Assembly (NCBI RefSeq): GCF_003730115.1
Contig: NZ_RJVP01000002.1
Location: 248,001-312,000 of the forward strand
DNA: 64,000 nucleotides
DNA from: Pseudomethylobacillus aquaticus
GTDB taxonomy: Bacteria > Pseudomonadota > Gammaproteobacteria > Burkholderiales > Methylophilaceae
Reading direction: 5' to 3'
Shown here one piece after another: positions 52,086 to 61,998 of this stretch; position 1 is the first letter of the stretch, and each line of letters opens with the position of its first letter. Below the pieces are notes generated by a model. That model was not told the origin of the DNA. It ran no database searches and saw nothing but the letters and a program-made list of their open reading frames with translations. The translations under genes and the position numbers were made by a program.

Positions 52086-53837
52086 ATGATTCCAGAGGCA
52101 TTCATCCAGGAACTGGTCAATCGTATCGACATCGTCGATGTGATTGATCGCAACGTACCGCTCAAGAAGGCCGGCGCCAATTACCAGGCTTGCTGCCCAT
52201 TCCACAACGAAAAATCCCCCTCGTTCACCGTCAGCCCCAGCAAACAGTTCTACCACTGCTTCGGCTGTGGCGCGCACGGCAGTGCTATCGGCTTCCTGAT
52301 GGAATATCAGGGCCTGAGTTTTGTCGAGGCGGTGCAGGAGCTAGCCAAGATGGCGGGCATGATCGTGCCGCAGGAGCAGCGCGACCCTGATAAGCCGCAG
52401 GTCAAGCTGATGCCTGGTTTGCAGGAGGCCTTGCAGTCGGCAGCGCTGTATTACAAGGCGGAGCTGAAGAAATCGACGCGTGCCATCGACTACCTGAAGG
52501 GGCGCGGCTTGAGCGGCCAGATCGCCGCGCGTTTCCAGATCGGTTATGCGCCTGCGGGCTGGCAGAACCTGGCCACCGTGTTCGATGACTATCAGCACGA
52601 TGGATTGAAAACGGTGGGGCTGGTCATCGACAACGAGCAGGGACGGCGCTACGACCGCTTCCGCGACCGCATCATGTTCCCTATCCATGACAGCAAAGGT
52701 CAGGTGATCGGCTTTGGAGGCCGGGTCATCGAATCCGAGGACGACGGCCCCAAGTACTTGAATTCGCCGGAAACACCCCTATTTCAGAAAGGTCACGAGT
52801 TGTATGGCCTGTTCCAAGCGCGGCGTGCGATCCGTGAAGCGGCATGCGCGCTGGTGGTCGAAGGGTACATGGATGTGGTGGCGCTGGCACAGTACGGCAT
52901 CGATTACGCAGTGGCTGCACTGGGTACCGCGACCACGCCGTTCCATATTCAAAAACTGACCCGTCAGACCGACCACATCGTGTTCTGTTTTGATGGTGAC
53001 GCCGCCGGACAAAAAGCTGCCTGGCGTGCGGCCATGAATGCCTTGCCTGCGCTGACCGACAGTTTGCGCCTGAGTTTTCTGTTTTTGCCTAAAGAGCACG
53101 ACCCGGACAGCTTTGTGCGGGAATTCGGTAAAGAAGCGTTTGGCGCGGCTATCGAGCGTGCGTTACCGTTCTCGCAATATCTGATACAGCAGCTCAGCGT
53201 GGATAACCCGCTGCAGGCGCAAGAAGACCGGGTGCGCTTCCTGAATGAAGCCGAGCCTATCCTGCAGCAGATCCAGGCGCCGCGTCTGGCTTTGCTGCTA
53301 CGCAAGCGGGTGGCGGAACTGGCTGGCCTGTCGCAAACCGAACTTGAGCAGAACATGCAGTTGAAGGCACCAACGGTGCGTCGCAGTGCAGGGGCACGGG
53401 CAGACCGCAGTGCACCAGTGTTGTTGGGGAAATTGCTGGAGATCCTGCTGCATGCACCGGAACTGGCAGTGCAGCTGGATGATGCGCTGATCGTGGGTGT
53501 CACGCCGGAGGCGCAGCTGTTGCGCAGTCTGCGCCGTGAGATCCAGCGTCAGCCCGGCTTGTCTTCCGCTGTGTTGTTTGAGCAGTTACAGGCGGAAATG
53601 CCGGAACGTTACCGGCAACAGCTCAGTGCCAAGATGATGGAATCGGTGGCACCGGAATTGCTAACCACAGAGTTCGAGGGCGCGCTGTCGCAGCTGCGGC
53701 GCTTGCAGGAACGCGAGTCTTCAGAGGCGGTGGATCTGCTGCGTATCGCGCAGGAGCAGGGTTTACAGGCGCTGACCGATGCGCAGCGCGCACTACTCAA
53801 GCAAAGTCGCTGGGGCCATCGCAAAGAGCCACAATAG
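52086..53837 (+). CDS. dnaG: DNA primase DnaG
   Basis: DnaG makes RNA primers at the fork with DnaB helicase. The 583-residue protein has the N-terminal zinc finger (CCPFHNEKSPSF and FYHCFGCGAHG), the TOPRIM core (ALVVEGYMDVVAL and HIVFCFDGDAAGQKAAWRA) and a C-terminal helicase-binding domain. The start at 52086 (MIPEAFIQELVNRIDIVDVI) is canonical; a 41-codon upstream extension in frame is ignored. rpoD follows, with its own -10. Confidence 0.96.
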   Translation: MIPEAFIQELVNRIDIVDVIDRNVPLKKAGANYQACCPFHNEKSPSFTVSPSKQFYHCFGCGAHGSAIGFLMEYQGLSFVEAVQELAKMAGMIVPQEQRDPDKPQVKLMPGLQEALQSAALYYKAELKKSTRAIDYLKGRGLSGQIAARFQIGYAPAGWQNLATVFDDYQHDGLKTVGLVIDNEQGRRYDRFRDRIMFPIHDSKGQVIGFGGRVIESEDDGPKYLNSPETPLFQKGHELYGLFQARRAIREAACALVVEGYMDVVALAQYGIDYAVAALGTATTPFHIQKLTRQTDHIVFCFDGDAAGQKAAWRAAMNALPALTDSLRLSFLFLPKEHDPDSFVREFGKEAFGAAIERALPFSQYLIQQLSVDNPLQAQEDRVRFLNEAEPILQQIQAPRLALLLRKRVAELAGLSQTELEQNMQLKAPTVRRSAGARADRSAPVLLGKLLEILLHAPELAVQLDDALIVGVTPEAQLLRSLRREIQRQPGLSSAVLFEQLQAEMPERYRQQLSAKMMESVAPELLTTEFEGALSQLRRLQERESSEAVDLLRIAQEQGLQALTDAQRALLKQSRWGHRKEPQ

Positions 53838-53844
53838 TTTAAGG

Positions 53845-53850
53845 TATAAT
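53845..53850 (+). promoter_or_regulatory. -10 element upstream of rpoD
   Basis: A perfect TATAAT sits 46 bases before the rpoD start, immediately after the dnaG stop. The matching -35 is weak. It suggests rpoD has its own promoter besides operon read-through. Confidence 0.5.
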
Positions 53851-53896
53851 ACGCGGTTTTCCGCAAACATCTGGATTGATGGAGTTGAGGTCGGAC

Positions 53897-55804
53897 ATGG
53901 CAAACGAGCAACAAAACGACAAGGTAGAACACCAGGGAACCGACGCAGAAGTCCGTCGCATGCGGCTGAAAACGCTGATCGTGCTTGGTAAGGAGCGCGG
54001 ATACCTGACCTACGCCGAGATCAACGACCACCTGCCGGATGATGTGCAGGATTCGGAACAGATCGACGGCATCATTGGCATGATCAACGACATGGGTATC
54101 CAGGTGTACGAGGAAGCCCCGGACGCCGAGGTGCTGCTGATGTCGGACGCACCACCTGCGGTCACCGATGAAGATGCGGTGGAAGAAGCCGAACAGGCAC
54201 TCTCCACGGTGGATTCCGAATTCGGCCGTACCACTGACCCGGTGCGTATGTACATGCGCGAAATGGGCACGGTAGACCTGCTCACGCGTGAAGGCGAGAT
54301 CGAGATCGCCAAGCGCATTGAAGACGGCCTCAAGCACATGGTGCAAGCCATCGCCGCCTGTCCTACCACCATCGCCGAATTGCTGGCCATGGTGGACAAG
54401 GTCGAAAAAGACGAGCTGAGTGTGGACGATCTGGTCGACGGCCTGATCGACACCGATGTCGGTCTGGACGACGCCATGGTGGTAGAAGCCGCAGAAGCTG
54501 AAGAAGAAGCCACGGAAGAAGATGAAGAAGAGGACGATGACGCCGATGGCGCCAAGGCCGCTGCCATCTCTGCCGAGGCACTGGCCAAGCTGAAAGCCGA
54601 AGTGCTGACGCGCTTTGCCGTGATTCGCGAAGCACATCAGAAGATGACCGCCATCCTGCAGACCAAGGGTTCGCAGGACAAAGAATACAAAAAGCTGCAG
54701 GACGGCATCCTGGAAGAACTGACCGCGTTCCGTTTCTCCGCCAAGCAAGTCGAAGCCCTGTGTGATCAGGTGCGTGTCATGGTCGAAGAGATCCGTGGTC
54801 ACGAACGCAAGATCATGGACTTCTGCGTGGATAAATCCGGCATGCCGCGCCCCCACTTCATCAAGGTGTTCCCGGGCCATGAAACCAATCTGGAATGGCT
54901 GGCCGGTGAACTGGCGTTGAACAAACCCTATGTCGAACGTCTGGAGCGCTTCAAGCACTCCATCGTCGACCAGCAGCAACGCCTGCTGGATATTCAGGAC
55001 CGCGTCGGCATCCCGATCAAGGAACTGAAAGAGATCAACAAGCAGATGTCCACGGGCGAAGCGCGTGCCCGTCGTGCCAAGCGCGAGATGATCGAGGCCA
55101 ACCTGCGTCTGGTGATCTCCATCGCCAAGAAGTACACCAACCGTGGTCTGCAATTCCTGGATCTGATCCAGGAAGGCAACATCGGCCTGATGAAGGCGGT
55201 GGACAAATTCGAATACCGTCGCGGCTACAAGTTCTCGACCTATGCCACCTGGTGGATCCGTCAGGCCATCACGCGTTCCATCGCGGATCAGGCCCGCACC
55301 ATCCGTATCCCGGTGCACATGATCGAAACCATCAACAAGATGAACCGTATCTCGCGTCAGATCCTGCAGGAAACCGGTTTGGAACCGGACCCCGCCACGC
55401 TGGCCGAAAAGATGGAAATGCCGGAAGACAAGATCCGCAAGATCCTCAAGATCTCCAAGGAACCTATCTCCATGGAAACGCCGATCGGTGACGACGACGA
55501 TTCGCATCTGGGCGACTTCATCGAAGACAACACCACCTTGGCGCCAGTCGATGCAGCGGTCTATGCCAGCCTGCGCGAAGCCACCAAGGAAGTGCTGGAA
55601 TCCCTGACGGCGCGCGAGGCCAAGGTGCTGCGTATGCGCTTCGGTATCGAAATGAACACCGACCACACGCTGGAAGAAGTGGGTAAACAGTTCGACGTTA
55701 CGCGTGAGCGTATCCGTCAGATCGAAGCCAAGGCACTGCGCAAGCTGCGTCACCCGACGCGTTCCGAGCGTCTGCGCAGTTTCCTGGAAACCGGCAACGA
55801 TTAA
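53897..55804 (+). CDS. rpoD: primary sigma factor RpoD (sigma 70)
   Basis: This is the housekeeping sigma factor, 635 residues. Region 1.1 ([27 protein letters not shown]) is present, followed by an acidic non-conserved region ([16 protein letters not shown]), region 2 ([23 protein letters not shown], then [15 protein letters not shown]), region 3, and region 4 ([26 protein letters not shown]), which recognise -10 and -35 elements. The start at 53897 is used; an in-frame ATG lies seven codons earlier. A tRNA follows nine bases after the stop. Confidence 0.97.
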   Translation: MANEQQNDKVEHQGTDAEVRRMRLKTLIVLGKERGYLTYAEINDHLPDDVQDSEQIDGIIGMINDMGIQVYEEAPDAEVLLMSDAPPAVTDEDAVEEAEQALSTVDSEFGRTTDPVRMYMREMGTVDLLTREGEIEIAKRIEDGLKHMVQAIAACPTTIAELLAMVDKVEKDELSVDDLVDGLIDTDVGLDDAMVVEAAEAEEEATEEDEEEDDDADGAKAAAISAEALAKLKAEVLTRFAVIREAHQKMTAILQTKGSQDKEYKKLQDGILEELTAFRFSAKQVEALCDQVRVMVEEIRGHERKIMDFCVDKSGMPRPHFIKVFPGHETNLEWLAGELALNKPYVERLERFKHSIVDQQQRLLDIQDRVGIPIKELKEINKQMSTGEARARRAKREMIEANLRLVISIAKKYTNRGLQFLDLIQEGNIGLMKAVDKFEYRRGYKFSTYATWWIRQAITRSIADQARTIRIPVHMIETINKMNRISRQILQETGLEPDPATLAEKMEMPEDKIRKILKISKEPISMETPIGDDDDSHLGDFIEDNTTLAPVDAAVYASLREATKEVLESLTAREAKVLRMRFGIEMNTDHTLEEVGKQFDVTRERIRQIEAKALRKLRHPTRSERLRSFLETGND

Positions 55805-55813
55805 GCAGGTCAC

Positions 55814-55892
<79 letters not shown>

Positions 55893-55895
55893 AAC

Positions 55896-55926
55896 AAAGG
55901 CTAGCGTTTCGCTAGCCTTTTCTTTT
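55896..55926 (+). terminator. terminator after the tRNA gene
   Basis: An 11-bp stem (AAAGGCTAGCG with CGCTAGCCTTT) on a TTT loop is followed by TCTTTT. It ends the rpoD-tRNA transcript. Confidence 0.92.
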
Positions 55927-56014
55927 AGGCGCACTGCACGCGCGTGCGAGCCCTGCCTCACGCATACGCGCTAAATCCATTACCATGTGCTGATCCTTTA
56001 CGAGACTCACCGCC

Positions 56015-57193
56015 ATGGCCAAGCCCGTCACGCCCCCTTCTGTCTGGACTACGCTGGTGCAGCCGGACTTCGCTGCCTCCGCCAATTTCAACAGTCTGGC
56101 CGACCCGGTGGCACGCGCTTCGACCGTGGTGTTCGATAGCGTGGAAAAGCTGCGTCAGCGCGACTGGCGTGACAAGCAGCAATACACCTATGGCTTGCTC
56201 GGCACACCCACCAGCCGCAGGCTGGAGCGGCAGCTGGCAGCCATCGATGGCGTTGAGCACGCACTGCTGTTCCCGTCCGGCTTGTCGGCCATCAGTACTT
56301 TGCTGCTGGCGTTTCTAAAAGCCGGTGATCAGGTGCTGATGCCGCTCAACAGTTACGTGCCTGCGCTGGATACGGCACGCCTGTTGCAGCAACGGTTTGG
56401 CATTGAGTTGGCGTTTTACGATCCCATGCAGTTGGATACGCTCAAGTTTGCTGCCAACACGCGCCTGTTATGGGTGGAAACACCGGGCTCGGTGACCATG
56501 GAAGTGGCTGACTTGCCAGCGCTGGCGGCCTTGGCGCATCAGCATGAGGTGTTGGTGGCGATCGACGCCACCTGGGCAGCCGGAATCGCCTTGCCGGTGT
56601 TCGAGCTGGGCGCGGATCTGTCCATACAGGCGCTGACCAAGTACCAGTCGGGTGGCAGCGATGTGCTCATGGGCTGTGTCACCACGGCGGATGAGGGCTT
56701 GTACCGTACATTGTCTGAAACCGTGGTCAGCCTGGGCATAGGCGTGAGTCCTGAGGATTGCCGGCTGATCCTGCGCAGTTTGCCGCATTACCGCCTGCGC
56801 TATCTGGCGCAGGACCAGGCGGCGCGTCAGGTCGCCCAGTGGTTAAGTCAACACCCTGCCGTGGCGCATGTGTTGCACCCGGCATTGCCGGACGCGCCTG
56901 GCCACGCCATCTGGGCGCGTGATTTTACAGCGGCGGCCAGCCTGTTCTCGGTGGTGTTTCGTGAGGATATCCAGCAGCCAGCGCTGGATCGTTGTGTGGA
57001 AGCCTTGCAGCTCTTCCATCTGGGCTTCAGTTGGGGCGGGGCGGTCAGCCTGGTGGTGCCGTTCACGCGGAACCAAATGCATGCGGCCTACTCGTATGCT
57101 GGCCTGCTGGTACGTTTCTATATCGGTCTGGAAGATGCGCAGGATCTGATCCAGGACCTCGCACAGGCATTACAACCTTTGGAGAAGCGTTAA
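56015..57193 (+). CDS. metC: cystathionine beta-lyase
   Basis: This PLP enzyme splits cystathionine to homocysteine, pyruvate and ammonia in methionine synthesis. The 392-residue product has the Cys/Met-metabolism fold: YTYGLLGTPTSRRLERQLAAIDGVEHALLFPSGLSA, VAIDATWAAGIALPVFELGADLSIQALTKYQSGGSDV with the PLP-binding Lys in ALTKYQSG, and a C-terminal FSWGGAVSLV that fits MetC better than MetB. It overlaps the next gene by one base. Confidence 0.9.
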   Translation: MAKPVTPPSVWTTLVQPDFAASANFNSLADPVARASTVVFDSVEKLRQRDWRDKQQYTYGLLGTPTSRRLERQLAAIDGVEHALLFPSGLSAISTLLLAFLKAGDQVLMPLNSYVPALDTARLLQQRFGIELAFYDPMQLDTLKFAANTRLLWVETPGSVTMEVADLPALAALAHQHEVLVAIDATWAAGIALPVFELGADLSIQALTKYQSGGSDVLMGCVTTADEGLYRTLSETVVSLGIGVSPEDCRLILRSLPHYRLRYLAQDQAARQVAQWLSQHPAVAHVLHPALPDAPGHAIWARDFTAAASLFSVVFREDIQQPALDRCVEALQLFHLGFSWGGAVSLVVPFTRNQMHAAYSYAGLLVRFYIGLEDAQDLIQDLAQALQPLEKR

Positions 57194-57477
57194 TGGCACA
57201 AGCGGTATGGAACGGTCAGGTCATTGCAGACAGCGCCAGCTTTGAGCTGGTGGAAGGCAATGTGTATTTCCCACGCGCGTCACTCGTCCCCGCCTTCTTC
57301 CGTGACAGCGCGCACGAAACGGTGTGTCCTTGGAAAGGTACGGCTAGTTATCTGGATGTGGTGGTGGATGGCAAGGTGAATGCCAACGCTGCCTGGTATT
57401 ACGCCAAGCCCAAAGCAGCGGCCAGCAAGATCACCGGCCATGTGGCGTTCTGGAAGGGCGTCACCGTCACACGCTAG
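57193..57477 (+). CDS. DUF427-family protein, 94 aa
   Basis: This is a small single-domain protein of the DUF427 family: AVWNGQVIADSASFELVEGNVYFPRASL, TVCPWKGTASYLDVVVDG and NAAWYYAKPKAAASKITGHVAFW. The compact fold has a conserved CPWKG and a WYY motif; no function is established. The start overlaps the metC stop (TAATG), so both are translated from one message. It is convergent with egtD, with the stop codons overlapping by four bases. Confidence 0.88.
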   Translation: MAQAVWNGQVIADSASFELVEGNVYFPRASLVPAFFRDSAHETVCPWKGTASYLDVVVDGKVNANAAWYYAKPKAAASKITGHVAFWKGVTVTR

Positions 57478-58445
57478 CGCGCGGAACGCAGCAGGAACAG
57501 CGTGAATGCCGATTCCTGTTCATCCTGCCAGTGTTGCTGCAAGTGCCAGCCGCACGCCTGCGCCATGGCGATGAATGCGGCACTGCGGTATTTGTAGCAG
57601 CTCTCGGTGTAGATGGTTTCACCCGCATCAAACCCGAAACACTTTCCTGCCAGCTGTACCGATTGCTTGCGGGTGCTGACCAGATGCATCTCGATACGAC
57701 CTTCACTAGGGTTGAAACGCGCTTCATGGCTAAAACTGTGCACATCGAAATCAGCGCCCAGTTCGCGGTTGGCTCGTTTTAGCAGGTTCTGGTTGAAGGC
57801 CGCGGTGATGCCTGCGGCATCGTTGTAGGCCGCCAGCAGGCGCTTTTCATCCTGCGTGGTGTCCACCCCGATCAATAAACAGCCAGACCCGCCTGCCAGC
57901 GCATGGAACTGCTCCAGCAAGCGTGCCGCCGCTTCTGGATGGAAATTACCTATGGTGGAGCCGGGAAAGAACACCAGGCGTTCGCTATCGATAGGCAGGT
58001 CTGCGGTGTTGATGGCACTGGCGAACCCGGCATCACTGAAATCTCCCACCAGCGGGTGTATGGCAAGTGCGGGAAAATCGCGCTGCAACTGCAGGCTGAC
58101 CTCATGCAGAAAGTCAGCGGAGATGTCCATGGGCACATAGGTTTGTAGTAGAGGCAAACCTTGTAGCAGGGCGCGTGTTTTCACGCTGGCGCCACTGCCG
58201 GGCTCGATCACACACTGTATGCCGGGCTTGATCCGTGCCAGCGCGGGCACTACTTCTGCGAGCAGACGTGTTTCGACCCGCGTCGGGTAGTACTCTGCGG
58301 TACGGGTGATGGCCTCAAACAGCAGCGAGCCTGCTTCGTCGTAGAACCATTTACAGGGGATGCTTTTCTGCGGCTGTGACAAACCGTACAGCACATCGTG
58401 ACCAAAATCGTTTGCAGTGTCGATCTGCTCTGCGGGTAGATTCAT
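57474..58445 (-). CDS. egtD: L-histidine N-alpha-methyltransferase EgtD
   Basis: EgtD trimethylates histidine to hercynine in ergothioneine synthesis. The 323-residue product has the family segments IPCKWFYDEAGSLLFEAITRTAEYYPTRVE, VIEPGSGASVKTRALLQGL (SAM site), LVFFPGSTIGNFHPEAA and IEMHLVSTRKQSVQLAGK. It follows egtB by three bases on the minus strand and is probably co-transcribed with it. Confidence 0.93.
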   Translation of the reverse strand: MNLPAEQIDTANDFGHDVLYGLSQPQKSIPCKWFYDEAGSLLFEAITRTAEYYPTRVETRLLAEVVPALARIKPGIQCVIEPGSGASVKTRALLQGLPLLQTYVPMDISADFLHEVSLQLQRDFPALAIHPLVGDFSDAGFASAINTADLPIDSERLVFFPGSTIGNFHPEAAARLLEQFHALAGGSGCLLIGVDTTQDEKRLLAAYNDAAGITAAFNQNLLKRANRELGADFDVHSFSHEARFNPSEGRIEMHLVSTRKQSVQLAGKCFGFDAGETIYTESCYKYRSAAFIAMAQACGWHLQQHWQDEQESAFTLFLLRSAR

Positions 58446-58448
58446 CCA

Positions 58449-59684
58449 TCAGCCTTGTTCTGCCAGCCGCAAGCCGGTGAATTGCCAGCGCTGGTGGGGT
58501 GCAAAGAAATTACGGTAACTGGCACGCGCATGGCCTGCAGGTGTCGCGATTGAAGAGCCGCGCAGCACGTACTGACCGTTCATGAACTTGCCGTTGTACT
58601 CCCCCACCGCACCCGAACGTGTCTGAAAGCCCGGGTAAGCGATATAGGGGCTGGCCGTCCACTGCCAGGCCTGACCAAACAGATCATGCATGGTCGCTTG
58701 CTTTGGTCGCGCCAGGTCAGCAAACCTTGCATGCGCATGCGCTGTGTCAGCACTGGATGAGCGCGCGGCATGCTCCCATTCGGCTTCTGTAGGCAGGCGT
58801 TTACCTGCCCAGCGTGCATACGCATCGGCTTCGAAGTAGCTGATATGGCGCACCGGGGCAGCCGGGTCTACAGGCTGCAGCCCGTGCATGCCATAAGCGG
58901 CGTAGCCAGCGTGCTGGTCGCGTTGCCAGTACAGGGGCATTTCCCAGCCCGCCTGTTGCCGTTGTTTCCAACCGTCTGACAGCCATAACAGAGGCTGTTG
59001 GTAAGCGCCCGCTTCCATGAAGGCCAGCCAGTCTGCGTTGCTGACCAGCCTGTTGGCCAGCTTGAAAGGCGCCAGGTAGTGTTTGTGGGCAGGGCACTCA
59101 TTGTCGAAACAGAAACCCGCCTGATCATGGCCTATCGTGACCAGACCGCCATCGAACGAGAGGAAGTGCTGATCGCAGGCAGGCTGAGTCCTGCTTGTGG
59201 CAGGGGGTAAATAAGCAGGTAACAGCGGGTTCTGTGACAGGTTGTAGACCATGTCGGTGACGAACAACTCCTGATGCTGTTGTTCGTGCTGGATGCCAAG
59301 TTCCAGTAATTCCAGTGTGTCCTGGTCGAGCGCTGTCTGCATCAAGCTGGCCAGTGCATGATCGACCTCGGCGCGGTAATCGAGTATCTCGGCCAGGCTG
59401 GGGCGGCTGATCAGGCCGCGCCTGCCTTGTGGCTGACGTTGGCCGATAGTGTCGTAGTAAGAATTGAACAAAAAGCGGAACGATTCTGCGACCGAGGACT
59501 GCAGTCCGCGCGGACGCAGGATGAATTCTTCGAAGAACCAGCTGGTGTGCGCCAGATGCCATTTTCCCGGACTGGCGAAGTCCTCTGCCTGGATCTGCAG
59601 GTCGGCTTCACTAAGCGGCTCTGCCAGCGTGACGCTATGCTGGCGACAGGAAATCAGGCGCTGGTGCAGAAGAGAGGTGGTCAT
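58449..59684 (-). CDS. egtB: ergothioneine sulfoxide synthase EgtB
   Basis: This non-haem iron enzyme joins hercynine and a thiol donor with oxygen. The 411-residue product has a DinB-like N-domain with iron-binding His residues (FASPGKWHLAHTSWFFEEF and LGIQHEQQHQELF) and a C-terminal FGE-sulfatase domain (ISYFEADAYARWAGKRLPTEAEWEHAAR and NGQYVLRGSS). The pair egtB-egtD without egtA, egtC or egtE suggests a type that takes cysteine or glutathione-derived thiol directly; that is inference. Confidence 0.92.
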   Translation of the reverse strand: MTTSLLHQRLISCRQHSVTLAEPLSEADLQIQAEDFASPGKWHLAHTSWFFEEFILRPRGLQSSVAESFRFLFNSYYDTIGQRQPQGRRGLISRPSLAEILDYRAEVDHALASLMQTALDQDTLELLELGIQHEQQHQELFVTDMVYNLSQNPLLPAYLPPATSRTQPACDQHFLSFDGGLVTIGHDQAGFCFDNECPAHKHYLAPFKLANRLVSNADWLAFMEAGAYQQPLLWLSDGWKQRQQAGWEMPLYWQRDQHAGYAAYGMHGLQPVDPAAPVRHISYFEADAYARWAGKRLPTEAEWEHAARSSSADTAHAHARFADLARPKQATMHDLFGQAWQWTASPYIAYPGFQTRSGAVGEYNGKFMNGQYVLRGSSIATPAGHARASYRNFFAPHQRWQFTGLRLAEQG

Positions 59685-59693
59685 GAGTTAGGC

Positions 59694-59771
59694 TTTATTT
59701 ATCGCGCCGTTTTTATTTATTGCGTGTTTATCACGACGCTCGTTTATCGCTGTACTGTTATCGCGGTACTG
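59694..59771 (+). repeat. degenerate 14-17 bp tandem repeats in the egtB leader
   Basis: Five abutting units begin with TTTAT or TTAT: TTTATTTATCGCGCCG (59694), TTTTTATTTATTGCGTG (59710), TTTATCACGACGCTCG (59727), TTTATCGCTGTACTG (59743) and TTATCGCGGTACTG (59758). On the minus strand they give repeated GATAAA motifs just upstream of the egtB start. They lie in the 298-base gap 59685-59982. A GTGCAAGT/ACTTGCAC hairpin (59848-59869) is also present. No gene is supported in the gap. Confidence 0.65.
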
Positions 59772-59982
59772 TTGCAGCGGCGCTGGTTTGTGGCAATACG
59801 GTCATCACTGCGATCGCATTTCAGGCAAGTTAACACAGCGGCTTGGCGTGCAAGTAGTGGCACTTGCACACATTAAGCATGTACTGCTTGAATCGTACCT
59901 TGAGGTGGACTGACGAAGCGGGCTGACGTTCCCTGCTGAACACAGAGAAATCAATCGCCAACAGAGCTCAACAGCCCGGAGA

Positions 59983-61968
59983 TCAATAACGTCTGAGGCG
60001 CAACAACCAGCGTAGCTGTTTGCGGACGATGCGGCGCTTGCCGGCTTCCTCATTGCGCCAGATCTGCAGTTCGGTGAGGATACGTTCCGGTGTGGTGAAT
60101 TTGCCGGTGATGCGACTGATATAGCGTGGGTATAGGATCAGGGTGGCGGCCACCAGTTGGTCCAGCGACAGTTGGCGGCCACGTCTGGCCAGCACCGGCG
60201 GCAGAATGTCATTATCCTGGGTCAGGCCCCAGCCTGCATAGAACGGCTGACCATAGGTCACCACCGGGATGCCGCGCATCAGCGCTTCAAAACCGGTGAG
60301 CGAGGTCATGGTATGTACTTCATCCACCTGGTCCAGCAGCATGTGCATGGGGATGTCAGTGATCAGTTCATCGCACCAGTGCGGTGCCTGGGACTCGCCT
60401 TTGCCGCGGCTGCGTAGCCCGGCGACAACGTCCGGATGTGGCTTGTAGATGATGTAGGCATCGCGGTGGCGAAAACGCACGTTCATGAGCAGTGACAGAT
60501 TGCTGCGTATGCTGGTACCGCCATACTGGATGGAGGCATCACTCTCCACCTGGCCAGGCACCAGGATCAACTTCTTCTGCGTGTCTGGACGTTTCCAGCG
60601 CGCCCGCTCCACGGTGTTGTATTTGGTGATGCCGGTCTTGACGATCTCGCGTCTCAGCGCTTGCGCACGTTGCAGCAGGGTGTCATCGAACTCGGTGTTC
60701 TTGAGCAGCGATTCCAGTTCCGAAGCCTGGGTCGCGTCGTAGTAGATACCCTGCCGGTCGATGACCCAGGAACTGGGACGTGTGAGGTCGGCACCCAGGC
60801 CAACCGAGCGCAGAAAACCATCTTCGATGCGAATGATGTTGCTAGTGGGTAGCTGCTCTGCACGGCTACGATTGCCCCAGATCACCAGCGGGCTATCCGT
60901 GGCGATGCTGTGGGGCGAGCTTACAAAGCGTATCTCGCTGCCTTGCAGGAATGATTTGAGTATGGGCGCTTTCCAGAATGAGAAATTCATTGCCGTGATC
61001 TTGTCCGGCAGCCGCATACGCAGGCGACGTTGCAGGCCCAGCCAGCTGATGACGCGTTCCACCTCGCAGCGTCGGCCGGATTCCGGATCCACATAGCGTG
61101 GATAAGCAACCAGTGCAGCATGCACCAGCTTCAATAATTCAACTGGCTGACGGCGTGCCGGTGCGGCCAGCCTGTCTTCGGTCAAGCCCCAGCCTGCGTA
61201 AAACGGCATGCCAAAGGTATGCACAGGTTTGCCCCATAACAGGCCTTCGAAACCGATCTGCGAGGTGACCACATACAAGGCGGCTGCCCCTGCGATCAGG
61301 CTGGCAGGGTGGACATCATCACCCAATACGGTCAGGCGCGGCGTGTTTGCCAGCTGCTTCAGGTCGAAATGGCCGCGCTTACGCCCGCTAGCCACCTCCG
61401 GGTGCAACTTGAGCACGATCTGGCACTCCGGATTTTCGACCAGTGCGCTGGACAGCATGTGCTGGAAGGTCGCGGCATCGGCCATGCCGTGCTGGATGGA
61501 GGCGTCGCCCAGCGTCTGATCCACCACCAGCACATACGGGGTGGGCAGTGTTTCGGTGTAGTCGCGGTTGTGGTTGTATTTGGAGATGCGGCTGTCGCGC
61601 CATTGTGCGATCAGGCGGCGTGCCCGCTCCGCTGCGCGGGCGTCGAGCGGCTGGGGGATCAGTTCTTCCAGCAGCGAAGGGTGGTGGGCATCGTAGTAAA
61701 TCCCGACAGGGTCGGCGATCAGGGAGAGCGTGGCGTCCTTGCCTGGCAGGTTCACCGAGCGCAGAAAACCCTCTTCCAGATACAAATAGGGGATCAGATG
61801 TTTTTCAGCATAATGCTGGGCGCGCAAGGAGGGCGCTTTCAAGCCCCAGCCGGCCACGTGTCCCAATCTTCCCGGCGCATGGAACCGGCTGATGAGCATG
61901 GTGGGCTCACCCAGCAGGGTCTCCAGATGCGGGATCCGGGATAAAGCTCTGGAAAACAAGCCGATCAA
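59983..61968 (-). CDS. kpsC: capsule polysaccharide beta-Kdo transferase, KpsC-like
   Basis: KpsC-type enzymes add beta-linked Kdo residues that anchor group-2 capsules to lysophosphatidylglycerol. The 661-residue protein is a tandem duplication of two transferase modules: each half has a (E/D)GFLRSV segment (LYLEEGFLRSVNL, IRIEDGFLRSVGL), a SKYN/TKYN segment, a DASIQ motif and PFYAGWGLT. Length matches E. coli KpsC (about 675). The start is TTG at 61968 after a GGGGG site. It is downstream of two other glycan genes on the same strand. Confidence 0.93.
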   Translation of the reverse strand: MIGLFSRALSRIPHLETLLGEPTMLISRFHAPGRLGHVAGWGLKAPSLRAQHYAEKHLIPYLYLEEGFLRSVNLPGKDATLSLIADPVGIYYDAHHPSLLEELIPQPLDARAAERARRLIAQWRDSRISKYNHNRDYTETLPTPYVLVVDQTLGDASIQHGMADAATFQHMLSSALVENPECQIVLKLHPEVASGRKRGHFDLKQLANTPRLTVLGDDVHPASLIAGAAALYVVTSQIGFEGLLWGKPVHTFGMPFYAGWGLTEDRLAAPARRQPVELLKLVHAALVAYPRYVDPESGRRCEVERVISWLGLQRRLRMRLPDKITAMNFSFWKAPILKSFLQGSEIRFVSSPHSIATDSPLVIWGNRSRAEQLPTSNIIRIEDGFLRSVGLGADLTRPSSWVIDRQGIYYDATQASELESLLKNTEFDDTLLQRAQALRREIVKTGITKYNTVERARWKRPDTQKKLILVPGQVESDASIQYGGTSIRSNLSLLMNVRFRHRDAYIIYKPHPDVVAGLRSRGKGESQAPHWCDELITDIPMHMLLDQVDEVHTMTSLTGFEALMRGIPVVTYGQPFYAGWGLTQDNDILPPVLARRGRQLSLDQLVAATLILYPRYISRITGKFTTPERILTELQIWRNEEAGKRRIVRKQLRWLLRLRRY

Positions 61969-61998
61969 TACGCCCCCTATTTGGCTAAATGGCGGGCT

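Noticed and set aside
53609-55813. A 734-codon open frame on the minus strand opposite rpoD
   Set aside because: It is the mirror of rpoD: biased codon use in the sense gene removes stop codons from this antisense frame. No ribosome site or family signature.
55893-56014. Genomic island or prophage attached to the tRNA 3' end
   Set aside because: A terminator follows at once and then metC; no integrase, direct repeat of the tRNA end, or composition change was seen.
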